DNA from: Peptostreptococcaceae bacterium
GTDB taxonomy: Bacteria > Bacillota_A > Clostridia > Peptostreptococcales > Acidaminobacteraceae
Reading direction: 5' to 3'
Assembly: GCA_013619035.1 (NCBI GenBank)
Contig: JABXKX010000605.1
Location: 1-5,084, forward strand
DNA length: 5,084 nucleotides
Shown: positions 1 to 5,084 of the stretch, piece by piece
Layout: each line of letters begins with the position of its first letter
Numbering within the stretch: position 1 is the first letter of the stretch
Position numbers and translations under genes: made by a program
The notes under the pieces: model-generated
What the model was told of the DNA's origin: nothing
What the model saw: only the letters and a program-made list of their open reading frames with translations
Databases searched by the model: none

Positions 1-2
1 GT

Positions 3-941
3 TTAATAGTTGACCAATAAATATTGATCACGACCATTTCTCTTGGCATCAATCAATGCTTTGGCACTTTGATCTTGCAGTTTTGCGATATGCATCGGTT
101 TCTTACCAAATGCAATACCGCATGATGAAGTCACAGCTGTATCACATCCAATTGTAGAATACTCAAATGCTCTAATTTTCTTAAGCGTTTTTTCAACACA
201 GTCAATAACATTCTTAGGATCTGAATTTTTCAAGAAAATACTAAATTCGTCTCCACCCAATCGTGCAACCATATTTTCGTTAAGAGATTCATCTAAAAGA
301 GGTTTCATATTTTGAACAATTGAATTCATAACATTTTGAATAACCAAATCTCCAACTTCATATCCATAAAAATCATTAACATGCATGAATTTATCAATGT
401 CAAAAGTAACGAAGTGGTAAGTATCATTGTTATCACGTTCTAAAATTTCTTCAATCTTCTCCATAAACATATCTCTGTTCATTAATTCCTTTAAATCAAC
501 TGTAACACCTTTAATAATTTGTTTTTCATTTGTCATTGCAATACTCCTTTCCCAATCTAGTAGTTTGTGTATCGAAGGAAAAGTTTGAAGTGATTGTTTT
601 TCAATTAAATTAATCATCCTCTTGGTCATTATCAAACTGGATTTAATGTCATCTGACTCTTTTGTAAGAGATACTTCACGGTCTTTTAATAAATCCACGA
701 ATTCAGGTAATCCAGTGGGTTTAGCAAGTATGTCACCAATTGAGGATAAGGTAAAACCAAGTTTTCTCAGAAACTGTATTTTATCGAGTTCAATAATTTG
801 ATCTTCACTATAATACCTGTAACCATTGGCTTCATTAATCTCAATCGGACTAAATAAATTTATCTTATCATAATGTCTTAACATCCTCTTTGAAATACCG
901 GTGATTTCTGAAAATTCACCAATGAAATACTTGTTTGTCAT
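3..941 (-). CDS. MerR-family regulator fused to a GGDEF (diguanylate cyclase) domain
   Basis: This 312-residue protein probably combines DNA binding with cyclic di-GMP synthesis from two GTP. Residues 5-75 are a MerR winged helix (IGEFSEITGISKRMLRHYD, then NGYRYYSEDQI). Residues 80-118 form a likely coiled-coil dimerisation helix. A linker leads into a GGDEF domain at about 148-312. There the entry motif DLKELMNR (149-156), the metal-binding DIDKF (181-185, Asp181), ND (189-190) and the active-site loop RLGGDEF (227-233) are all present. The usual Lys of FKxxND is Met186 and the usual His of GHxxGD is Tyr194. No RxxD inhibitory site is seen at the expected place: residues 220-223 are LNEN. 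I chose the ATG at 941 because an AGAGG ribosome binding site lies 7 bases upstream. The alternative GTG at 1022 falls inside the promoter spacer. It is cytoplasmic, with no membrane segment or signal peptide. The two-domain architecture is clear; enzymatic activity is inferred from the motifs. Confidence 0.93.
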   Translation of the reverse strand: MTNKYFIGEFSEITGISKRMLRHYDKINLFSPIEINEANGYRYYSEDQIIELDKIQFLRKLGFTLSSIGDILAKPTGLPEFVDLLKDREVSLTKESDDIKSSLIMTKRMINLIEKQSLQTFPSIHKLLDWERSIAMTNEKQIIKGVTVDLKELMNRDMFMEKIEEILERDNNDTYHFVTFDIDKFMHVNDFYGYEVGDLVIQNVMNSIVQNMKPLLDESLNENMVARLGGDEFSIFLKNSDPKNVIDCVEKTLKKIRAFEYSTIGCDTAVTSSCGIAFGKKPMHIAKLQDQSAKALIDAKRNGRDQYLLVNY

Positions 942-948
942 TTTAATA

Positions 949-954
949 CCTCTT
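949..954 (-). promoter_or_regulatory. Ribosome binding site that sets the MerR-GGDEF start
   Basis: On the minus strand the bases AAGAGG sit 7 nt before the ATG at 941-939. The open frame runs upstream to a GTG at 1022, but that codon has no such site and lies within the predicted promoter. The protein therefore starts at MTNKYF, which is also where the MerR helix-turn-helix normally begins. Confidence 0.75.
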
Positions 955-1005
955 CCAGTGTATAAATACTTGTTTACAACCTTTACTTCTTCTTCTCTTA
1001 ATTGG

Positions 1006-1036
1006 AGTATATAGCTTGACACAGTGTTAAGGTCAA
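1006..1036 (-). promoter_or_regulatory. MerR-type promoter (19-bp spacer) for the MerR-GGDEF gene
   Basis: Reading the minus strand, a -35 box TTGACC (1036-1031) and a -10 box TATACT (1011-1006) each match consensus at 5 of 6 bases and are 19 bp apart. Normal sigma-A spacing is 17 bp. The over-long 19-bp spacer with a palindrome inside is the signature of promoters activated by MerR-family proteins through DNA untwisting. Transcription would begin near 999 and give a leader of about 58 nt. A competing reading uses TATATA (1013-1008) at 17 bp but matches the -10 consensus at only 4 of 6 bases. Confidence 0.7.
1015..1031 (-). promoter_or_regulatory. Probable MerR operator in the MerR-GGDEF promoter
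   Basis: The minus strand reads CTTAACACTGTGTCAAG, a 17-bp palindrome with 7 of 8 arm positions paired around a central T (1023). The centre is base 8 of the 19-bp spacer, the same place as in the well-known CueR target promoter. The gene directly downstream encodes a MerR-type DNA-binding domain, so autoregulation is the simplest reading. Binding itself is inferred. Confidence 0.65.
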
Positions 1037-1050
1037 TACATTTTTATTTT

Positions 1051-1072
1051 AAAACCCTCACAAAAGTGTGGG
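1051..1072 (-). terminator. Probable rho-independent terminator after the M55 peptidase gene
   Basis: On the minus strand CCCACAC, a TTTT loop and GTGAGGG form a 7-bp stem with one internal A-A mismatch, followed by TTTT. It starts 22 bases after the stop codon of the M55 peptidase and ends just before the -35 box of the MerR-GGDEF promoter. It would insulate the two transcription units. The U-run is short, so termination may be incomplete. Confidence 0.5.
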
Positions 1073-1093
1073 CTACTTAAATATCATAAAAAA

Positions 1094-1927
1094 TTAAAGA
1101 CTATCTACTAATCTAAAAATAATTAATTCTTGTAAATCAAAAATAGTTTTTGAATCACCCGTATAACTAATGGTTCTAGGTTCTAATCTGGTGACACCAG
1201 GAATCAGGGCTGCAACTTCTGCCATATTTGAATCTTTGAAGTCAATTTCCATCGTAATGGGTTCACTTAATTTAAACGGCTTAATCAAATCCTTTTTCTC
1301 TAATGCTTTTTTAACCCCGTCATAAATAAGTTCTCTGGCTTTAGTTGGATGAATCGATAATGCAGAAAATCTAGACAAACCTTTTTTAACAATAATCGCT
1401 TCAGTTTCTGGAATAAAGCTATTTACTTCTTCAGCCAGTGCTTGATCACCAATAACGGCTATCAAAGGTGCATTGTAATAACCAGCTATCACAGCATTTA
1501 ATACAGCTTCTGTATTCATGGTTATGCCATTCATTCTAATATTATATATTTTTCTACCATTATACGTATGATCAATAACGCCATTAAAGGTTTGTCCTGC
1601 TCCAGCATGACCAAATATAATCACTGCGTCAAAGCCCTCTTCTATCATTTGCATTTGTAAACTAGATCTCATTGCACCACTGATCAATTGTGCTTTGGGA
1701 TGTAAATCTTCAAGAATAATATTCTCCATGTCGGCATGCGCATCACAAACAACAATTTCTTCAACACCAAAATCTAAACAAGCTTGAATTGCAGCATTAA
1801 CATCATCAGCCAATCGTTTTCTAGCGATGTTAAAATCATGTCCTTTTCTAGAGGTTTGATGCTGGCTGACAACCCCCTCCATACCTTCGATATCCGCTGA
1901 TATATAGACCTTTTTAATACGACTCAT
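1094..1927 (-). CDS. M55-family zinc D-aminopeptidase (DppA-like)
   Basis: This 277-residue cytoplasmic enzyme belongs to peptidase family M55, whose type member is Bacillus subtilis DppA. DppA is a self-compartmentalising zinc aminopeptidase that removes N-terminal D-amino acids from short peptides. All expected metal ligands can be placed by motif: Asp12 and Glu14 in SADIEG, His64 in CDAHADMEN, His107 in FGHAGAG and Glu140 in MNTEAVLN. The conserved catalytic-site His is His120 in GVIDHTY. Length matches the family (about 270-280). The start ATG is preceded by AGGTGG 6 nt upstream. It is the second gene of an operon, 14 bp after the NTF2-like gene, and no peptide transporter gene is visible beside it. 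A role in recycling D-amino-acid peptides, for example from cell wall, is inferred from the family. Other M55 members may have different peptide preferences. Confidence 0.92.
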   Translation of the reverse strand: MSRIKKVYISADIEGMEGVVSQHQTSRKGHDFNIARKRLADDVNAAIQACLDFGVEEIVVCDAHADMENIILEDLHPKAQLISGAMRSSLQMQMIEEGFDAVIIFGHAGAGQTFNGVIDHTYNGRKIYNIRMNGITMNTEAVLNAVIAGYYNAPLIAVIGDQALAEEVNSFIPETEAIIVKKGLSRFSALSIHPTKARELIYDGVKKALEKKDLIKPFKLSEPITMEIDFKDSNMAEVAALIPGVTRLEPRTISYTGDSKTIFDLQELIIFRLVDSL

Positions 1928-1941
1928 ATAAAACCACCTAT

Positions 1942-2289
1942 CTATAGTTTGCCTTTGGTAAACCTAATTGTACTGATTAATCCAGTTTCATCCACATCAT
2001 AAATTGCAATGGCTTCAAAAGTATTATTTGTTTCATCATAATTGATTATTTCATGATCAATTATCGTTCGGTTCAAGACCATACGATTCTTAAGAGTACA
2101 TTCTAGATAAGTATTTTCAAATCTTACGGTATACATCTTACGCATTTCATCTTTACCTTTAAGCAATACTTTGTTTGTATCCATATCAATTGCAGTCATA
2201 TCCTCTGTATACCACTTTAGAAAAGCATCAATATCTCTATTATTGTATGCTTCCAATTGAGCCTCTGCAGCTCTTTCAAATTTATCCAT
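1942..2289 (-). CDS. SnoaL/NTF2-like fold protein
   Basis: This 115-residue protein resembles the SnoaL-like branch of the NTF2 superfamily, which forms a cone-shaped alpha+beta pocket. The N-terminal helix with AYNNRDIDAFLKWYTEDM (residues 14-31) and the later NRMVLNRTIIDHE (68-80) are the recognisable family segments, followed by strands AIAIYDVDETGLISTIRF (93-110). Members include isomerases, polyketide cyclases and proteins with no known activity, so substrate and reaction cannot be named. There is no signal peptide. The start ATG follows a G-rich ribosome binding site (AGGGGG, about 5 nt away). It is first in an operon with the M55 peptidase, 14 bp upstream, which suggests linked expression. 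I see no firm promoter. The best -10-like box is TATGAT (2321-2316), with only a poorly spaced TTGGGT upstream. Confidence 0.82.
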   Translation of the reverse strand: MDKFERAAEAQLEAYNNRDIDAFLKWYTEDMTAIDMDTNKVLLKGKDEMRKMYTVRFENTYLECTLKNRMVLNRTIIDHEIINYDETNNTFEAIAIYDVDETGLISTIRFTKGKL

Positions 2290-2323
2290 AGTTTCCCCCT
2301 AACTCATGTCATATCATCATAAA

Positions 2324-2359
2324 CAGTTTAGCATATACCCAACTGAAATTGCGGCAGTT
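2324..2359. repeat. Three alternating copies of CAGTT/AACTG upstream of the NTF2-like gene
   Basis: On the plus strand CAGTT (2324-2328), AACTG (2341-2345) and CAGTT (2355-2359) alternate in orientation, with gaps of 12 and 9 bases. The array lies 35-70 bases upstream of the NTF2-like start codon, where an operator for this operon would be expected. The arms are only 5 bases long, so chance occurrence is quite possible. Confidence 0.3.
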
Positions 2360-2423
2360 CACACAAATAATTTAGAGTCCCTAAATAATATTTTATATTT
2401 ATATAAACAACTCAAAAAAGCAA

Positions 2424-2439
2424 AAAAGTAAACACTTTT
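2424..2439 (-). terminator. Weak candidate terminator for the BmrR-like gene
   Basis: On the minus strand AAAAGT, loop GTTT and ACTTTT form a 6-bp stem followed by TTGCTTTTTT. The T-rich tail fits a terminator, but the stem has only one G-C pair and lies about 110 bases after the stop codon. It may be no more than a poly-A/T tract. Confidence 0.22.
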
Positions 2440-2494
2440 ATAGCATCTACTTCTTTAATCACACTATTTATCAAAACATAATCCTATGAGGCGG

Positions 2495-2516
2495 TTAGAT
2501 TTTATATTGAATCTAA
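2495..2516. repeat. Perfect 7-bp inverted repeat after the BmrR-like gene
   Basis: TTAGATT (2495-2501) and AATCTAA (2510-2516) pair perfectly around an 8-base loop. It sits 33 bases past the stop codon of the BmrR-like gene and could protect or help end that transcript. There is no T-run after it on either strand, so it is not called a terminator. Confidence 0.35.
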
Positions 2517-2549
2517 TAACTAGAAGATATAAATCATCTGTTAATCAAC

Positions 2550-3374
2550 TCAATTTTTATGTTTGACGGGAATTTGTATTTCAGTAATATAATCAAGCTC
2601 TGATTTAGCAGCCCACACATCTACCAAAGGCACTTCTATGGCATTCCCATCAACTTCTAAATCATGTTTTTTCATGTACTCATACATTTTTTTATAGGTG
2701 ATGTACGATGTATAATACGGTCCATGATGATGGTAACAAATATAGTTTTGAGACGGTAAAGTGGTAATATGCCTATCACTAACCTCTTCGGTAACAAAGT
2801 CAAAAACACTTAAATAATGTGCTTCTTTTGACAAAACACTATCTATGGATTTGATAATACTAAATTTACTGTATACAGCGCCATACAAAGAAGGATGATC
2901 ATCTAAGAGTGATTTTAGTTGAAGCATCGCGGAGTTATATGGTTCCTTTTGGTTGTAATCAATGTCAACTTTAAAAATTGTTCGTATGGGTTTCTTGATT
3001 AATTGAATGTCTTCGTAATGCTCTATATCTTGGTAATAAGACATGTAATCAATACGGTTGTCTATAATTTTAATCGTCTTTTCAATCTGATGTAACTTAC
3101 TTCTCAGTTCCTCTTTTTGTTGACTCAATAACTGCATACCTGATGCATGTGAAGGAGATGACAAATAACTTCTAATTGATTTGAGATCTAGACCAGAATC
3201 TTTTAGCATCAGTATTAATTCTAATTTATCGGTATCTTCATAAGTATAATATCGATATAAATTATCTTCACTGTAGCTTGGTTTAAGAAGATCAATACGA
3301 TCATAATAAATTAATGTTTGTTTGGATATACCAAAATATTTTGCGACTTCACCGATTCTTATTTTGCCCTTCAT
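2550..3374 (-). CDS. BmrR-like MerR-family regulator with GyrI-like effector-binding domain
   Basis: This 274-residue cytoplasmic transcription factor has the BmrR layout. Residues 4-75 are the MerR winged helix (RIGEVAKYFGISKQTLIYYD, then LYRYYTYEDTDKLELI). Residues 80-113 are a dimerising coiled coil. Residues 122-270 are a GyrI-like ligand-binding domain with the typical YHHHGPYYTSYITYKKMYEYM (214-234) and the closing DYITEIQIPV (261-270). In that family a buried Glu binds cationic drugs; Glu265 is a candidate. The ATG at 3374 follows AAGGAG 7 nt away. Upstream in-frame extension to 3452 would run into the efflux pump gene and lacks a ribosome binding site. It is divergent from the MATE gene, and the shared 66-bp gap holds a MerR-type promoter, so it most likely controls the pump. 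Its own promoter overlaps that operator, suggesting self-repression. The ligand is unknown. Confidence 0.92.
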   Translation of the reverse strand: MKGKIRIGEVAKYFGISKQTLIYYDRIDLLKPSYSEDNLYRYYTYEDTDKLELILMLKDSGLDLKSIRSYLSSPSHASGMQLLSQQKEELRSKLHQIEKTIKIIDNRIDYMSYYQDIEHYEDIQLIKKPIRTIFKVDIDYNQKEPYNSAMLQLKSLLDDHPSLYGAVYSKFSIIKSIDSVLSKEAHYLSVFDFVTEEVSDRHITTLPSQNYICYHHHGPYYTSYITYKKMYEYMKKHDLEVDGNAIEVPLVDVWAAKSELDYITEIQIPVKHKN

Positions 3375-3385
3375 AAAAAAACTCC

Positions 3386-3416
3386 TTGACGTTATAGTTA
3401 CTATATCCTTTATTAT
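3386..3416 (+). promoter_or_regulatory. MerR-type promoter (19-bp spacer) for the MATE gene
   Basis: The -35 box TTGACG (3386-3391) and -10 box TATTAT (3411-3416) each match consensus at 5 of 6 bases and are 19 bp apart, the spacing typical of MerR-activated promoters. Transcription would begin near 3423, just before the ribosome binding site, giving a very short leader. The neighbouring divergent MerR gene supplies the expected activator. Confidence 0.8.
3393..3405 (+). promoter_or_regulatory. Probable operator of the BmrR-like regulator
   Basis: TATAGTTACTATA is a perfect 13-bp palindrome around T3399; two of the next four base pairs outward also match. Its centre is base 8 of the 19-bp spacer, the standard MerR-family geometry. 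It also covers the start region of the opposing merR promoter, so the same binding could activate the pump and dampen the regulator. Confidence 0.75.
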
Positions 3417-3440
3417 ATCATTATGTAAAGGAGGTGTCCT
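3412..3440 (-). promoter_or_regulatory. Promoter of the BmrR-like gene, overlapping the MATE promoter
   Basis: The minus strand has a perfect extended -10 element TGATATAAT (3420-3412) with a weak -35 AGGACA (3440-3435) at 17 bp. Transcription would start near 3405, inside the operator palindrome. An alternative pair is TTTACA (3429-3424) and TATAGT (3405-3400) at 18 bp, where the -10 box is one arm of the palindrome. Either reading predicts that the bound regulator interferes with its own transcription. Confidence 0.55.
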
Positions 3441-4799
3441 ATGAAAATTCAAAATTGGACATATAGTAAATTAATCGGTTATGTTTTTCCATCCATACTT
3501 AGCGTTTTATTTGTTTCGCTTTATACTATTGTAGATGGTTTGTTTATATCTAGATATGTTGGTACAGATGCACTCGCTGCGGTTAATATTGTTTATCCAA
3601 TCTATAATTTCGCATTTGGTATTTCCATTATGTTCTGTGTAGGAGGCAGTGTTTTAGTTGCCATCAGTTTAGGGGCAAAACAATTTAAAACCGCCAATAA
3701 CGATTTTTCATTGGTTAATCTTACGATGTTCCTTATTAGTCTTGTCACAACTCTAGCAGGTCTTATTTATATTAATCCCTTATTAAATGGGTTAGGTTTA
3801 ACAGAACAATTGATGGAATATGGCAAAATTTATGCACAACTGCTTTTAATATCAATGCCTTTTTTAACCCTGAAAATTGGATTCGAGTATTTTTTAAGAG
3901 TGGATCACAATGCAACTCTCAGTTTTATTGTAACGTTATCGGGCGGCATCATTAACATCGTCTTAGACTACTTATTCGTTGCAGTTTTTAACTGGGGGGT
4001 TACAGGTGCTGGATTGGCGACACTTTCTGGAATTGTTATCTCATCCATCATTGGACTATATTATTTTATTAAATATGCAAAACAATTAAAATTTGTACTA
4101 CCAAAGTGGCACTGGAAAGTCTTATTGCTTGTGTGTAAAAACGGATTATCTGAACTGATCACAGAAGCTTCAGCTGGAGTTGTTGTTATTTTATTTAACT
4201 TCAAATTAATTGAGTATGCTGGAATATCTAGCGTTGCAGCCTATACAACACTTTTGTATATCTTTTATGTTTTTAAATCAATCAGTATGGGCATCACAAT
4301 AGGCACTCAACCCATTATCAGTTTTAATCTTGGCTTAAAGTCATATACGACTATTAAAAATTTATTTATAAAATCAACTGTTTTAATTGGCAGTATTTCA
4401 CTAATGGTTTTTATGATCATGCAAATTCATGGAGAGTTTCTAATTAAGATTTTTATCACAAATGATAACCACACCACTCAATTGGCTTTAGATGGTTTGA
4501 CCATTTACTCGTTCAGTTTACTCTTTAGTGGTTTGAATATATTTGGTATAGGTTACTTAAATGCAGTAAATAATGGAAAAAAGGCTGTTCTAATATCATT
4601 AGTAAAACCACTCTGTTTTATGATTCCAACACTTTATTTACTCTCAGATGTATTTGGTTTGAAGGGCATTTGGATGACCGTTCCTGCTGCTGAAGTATGC
4701 ACTTTCTTATTGATGTCTACTTTTCTTATAAAAGATAACATTCTAACGAATCAGTTATGTGATTATAAACAGTATATTCCGTTAGAAAATGTTGTGTAG
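3441..4799 (+). CDS. MATE-family multidrug efflux transporter (MepA-like)
   Basis: This 452-residue membrane protein is a full-length MATE transporter, which exports cationic drugs and dyes in exchange for Na+ or H+. About twelve hydrophobic segments are visible in two six-helix halves, roughly at 11-31, 46-68, 91-112, 131-150, 162-183, 188-210, 235-256, 265-285, 310-330, 350-372, 384-403 and 408-430. Family-like stretches include VDGLFISRYVGTDALAAVN (31-49), NIVLDYLFV (172-180), GVTGAGLATLSG (186-197) and GTQPIISFNLG (288-298). The ATG follows an unusually complete ribosome binding site, AAAGGAGGTG (3427-3436), 4 nt away. The divergent BmrR-like gene and the 19-bp-spacer promoter point to drug-induced expression. 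The substrate and coupling ion cannot be told from sequence. A lipid or metabolite exporter role within the MATE superfamily is less likely given the regulator. No clear terminator follows. Confidence 0.95.
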   Translation: MKIQNWTYSKLIGYVFPSILSVLFVSLYTIVDGLFISRYVGTDALAAVNIVYPIYNFAFGISIMFCVGGSVLVAISLGAKQFKTANNDFSLVNLTMFLISLVTTLAGLIYINPLLNGLGLTEQLMEYGKIYAQLLLISMPFLTLKIGFEYFLRVDHNATLSFIVTLSGGIINIVLDYLFVAVFNWGVTGAGLATLSGIVISSIIGLYYFIKYAKQLKFVLPKWHWKVLLLVCKNGLSELITEASAGVVVILFNFKLIEYAGISSVAAYTTLLYIFYVFKSISMGITIGTQPIISFNLGLKSYTTIKNLFIKSTVLIGSISLMVFMIMQIHGEFLIKIFITNDNHTTQLALDGLTIYSFSLLFSGLNIFGIGYLNAVNNGKKAVLISLVKPLCFMIPTLYLLSDVFGLKGIWMTVPAAEVCTFLLMSTFLIKDNILTNQLCDYKQYIPLENVV

Positions 4800-4805
4800 G
4801 ATATA

Positions 4806-4835
4806 TTGATTGACTTCATTCATATCATCTATAGT
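4806..4835 (+). promoter_or_regulatory. Candidate promoter of the PhoU-like gene
   Basis: TTGATT (4806-4811; 4 of 6) and TATAGT (4830-4835; 5 of 6) are separated by 18 bp, and transcription would begin near 4842, leaving a leader of about 40 nt. A better -35 match, TTGACT at 4810-4815, has no good -10 box at normal spacing. No strong terminator lies between the MATE stop and this site, so read-through from the pump gene is also possible. Confidence 0.4.
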
Positions 4836-4881
4836 TTATTTAGCCCATATTGAGGTATAAATAAGATAAGGAGAGATGCCT

Positions 4882-5084
4882 ATGAAATCAGTATTTAGAA
4901 AATCAATTGAATTGAACAAAAAAATTGAAAAGTTCTTAGATATCATATCAAATAGTTTATTATTACTTGATAAAGAAATAAAATTTTACCTTCAAGGAGA
5001 CTACACTTCTTTTGAAGAAACTCTTAACAGAATTGTCATCTTGGAAAGTGAAGCCGATGAATTGGAAACGGATATAAAAATAAC
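4882..5084 (+). CDS. PhoU-like (DUF47) protein, 5' part only
   Basis: The frame opens with ATG after AAGGAGA (4868-4874), about 7 nt away, and stays open to the window edge: 67 codons plus two bases. The visible residues are mostly amphipathic helix: MKSVFRKSIELNKKIEKF (1-18), SLLLLDKEIKFYL (25-37) and ILESEADELETDI (53-65). The last, with its acidic LExEAD pattern, is typical of the first helical repeat of DUF47/PhoU-like proteins. These are helical bundles that bind metal and often accompany low-affinity (PiT) phosphate transporters, acting in the cytoplasm at the membrane. A full member is about 205-220 residues, so roughly two thirds is missing. The downstream partner is outside the window. 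Family assignment rests on a short segment; another coiled helical protein is possible. Confidence 0.65.
   Translation, partial: MKSVFRKSIELNKKIEKFLDIISNSLLLLDKEIKFYLQGDYTSFEETLNRIVILESEADELETDIKI

Larger units (their letters stand above)
2290..2549. other. Gene-free AT-rich spacer
   Basis: This 260-base gap separates the end of the BmrR-like gene from the start of the NTF2-like gene, both on the minus strand. I find no convincing coding frame, tRNA or riboswitch. It contains three small dyads listed separately, long A/T runs around 2380-2440, and must hold the promoter of the NTF2/M55 operon. No strong terminator for the BmrR-like gene is evident, so some read-through is possible. Confidence 0.6.

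Noticed and set aside
942..1022. N-terminal extension of the MerR-GGDEF protein from a GTG start at 1022
   Set aside because: The extra 27 codons cover the predicted -10 box and spacer, lack a ribosome binding site, and precede the normal start of a MerR helix-turn-helix.
2370..2386. Hairpin ATTTAG-AGTCC-CTAAAT as a terminator
   Set aside because: The stem is six mostly A-T pairs. No clean T-run follows on the minus strand, where one would be needed.
2486..2566. A 26-codon plus-strand reading frame in the spacer
   Set aside because: No ribosome binding site or promoter, it runs antisense into the end of the BmrR-like gene, and the residues resemble no known small protein.
3375..3452. N-terminal extension of the BmrR-like protein from an ATG at 3452
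   Set aside because: It would overlap the start of the divergent MATE gene and cover both promoters, and it has no ribosome binding site; the ATG at 3374 has a good one.
4800..4881. Terminator after the MATE gene
   Set aside because: Only a weak, long-looped GATAT/ATATC match is present and no U-tract follows; I cannot support a terminator here.
1..5084. CRISPR arrays, tRNA or rRNA genes, insertion sequences or attachment sites
   Set aside because: No regularly spaced repeats, tRNA-like cloverleaf, transposase fragments or flanking duplications were found on reading either strand.

Overview
The window comes from an AT-rich bacterial chromosome that uses the standard code (TGA is a stop, TGG is Trp), strong AGGAGG-type ribosome binding sites and sigma-A-like promoters. 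This fits a low-GC Gram-positive (Firmicutes) or a standard-code relative of the Acholeplasma/Izemoplasma type. The genus cannot be fixed from the sequence alone.

Layout from left to right. (i) 3-941, minus strand: a one-component regulator that joins a MerR-type DNA-binding domain to an intact GGDEF (diguanylate cyclase) domain. Its own promoter (1006-1036) has the 19-bp spacer and internal palindrome typical of MerR targets, which points to autoregulation. (ii) 1094-2289, minus strand: a two-gene operon with a SnoaL/NTF2-like small protein (first gene) and a DppA-like M55 zinc D-aminopeptidase, 14 bp apart and followed by a probable terminator. (iii) 2290-2549: a gene-free AT-rich spacer with several small inverted repeats. 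(iv) 2550-4799: a BmrR-like MerR regulator with a GyrI-like effector-binding domain, divergent from a MATE-family multidrug efflux pump. The 66-bp gap between them carries a second MerR-type promoter, also with a 19-bp spacer, and overlapping promoters on opposite strands. (v) 4882-end, plus strand: the first 67 codons of a PhoU-like (DUF47) protein with its own promoter.

How the genes work together. The MerR/MATE pair is a classical drug-sensing module: a ligand bound by the GyrI-like domain should let MerR untwist the over-long promoter and switch on efflux. The MerR-GGDEF protein appears to apply the same promoter logic to cyclic di-GMP synthesis. In both promoters the palindrome is centred on base 8 of the 19-bp spacer, but the arm sequences differ, so the two regulators probably recognise separate sites. 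The most unusual element is the MerR-GGDEF fusion with its apparent self-controlled promoter. Everything else belongs to known families.
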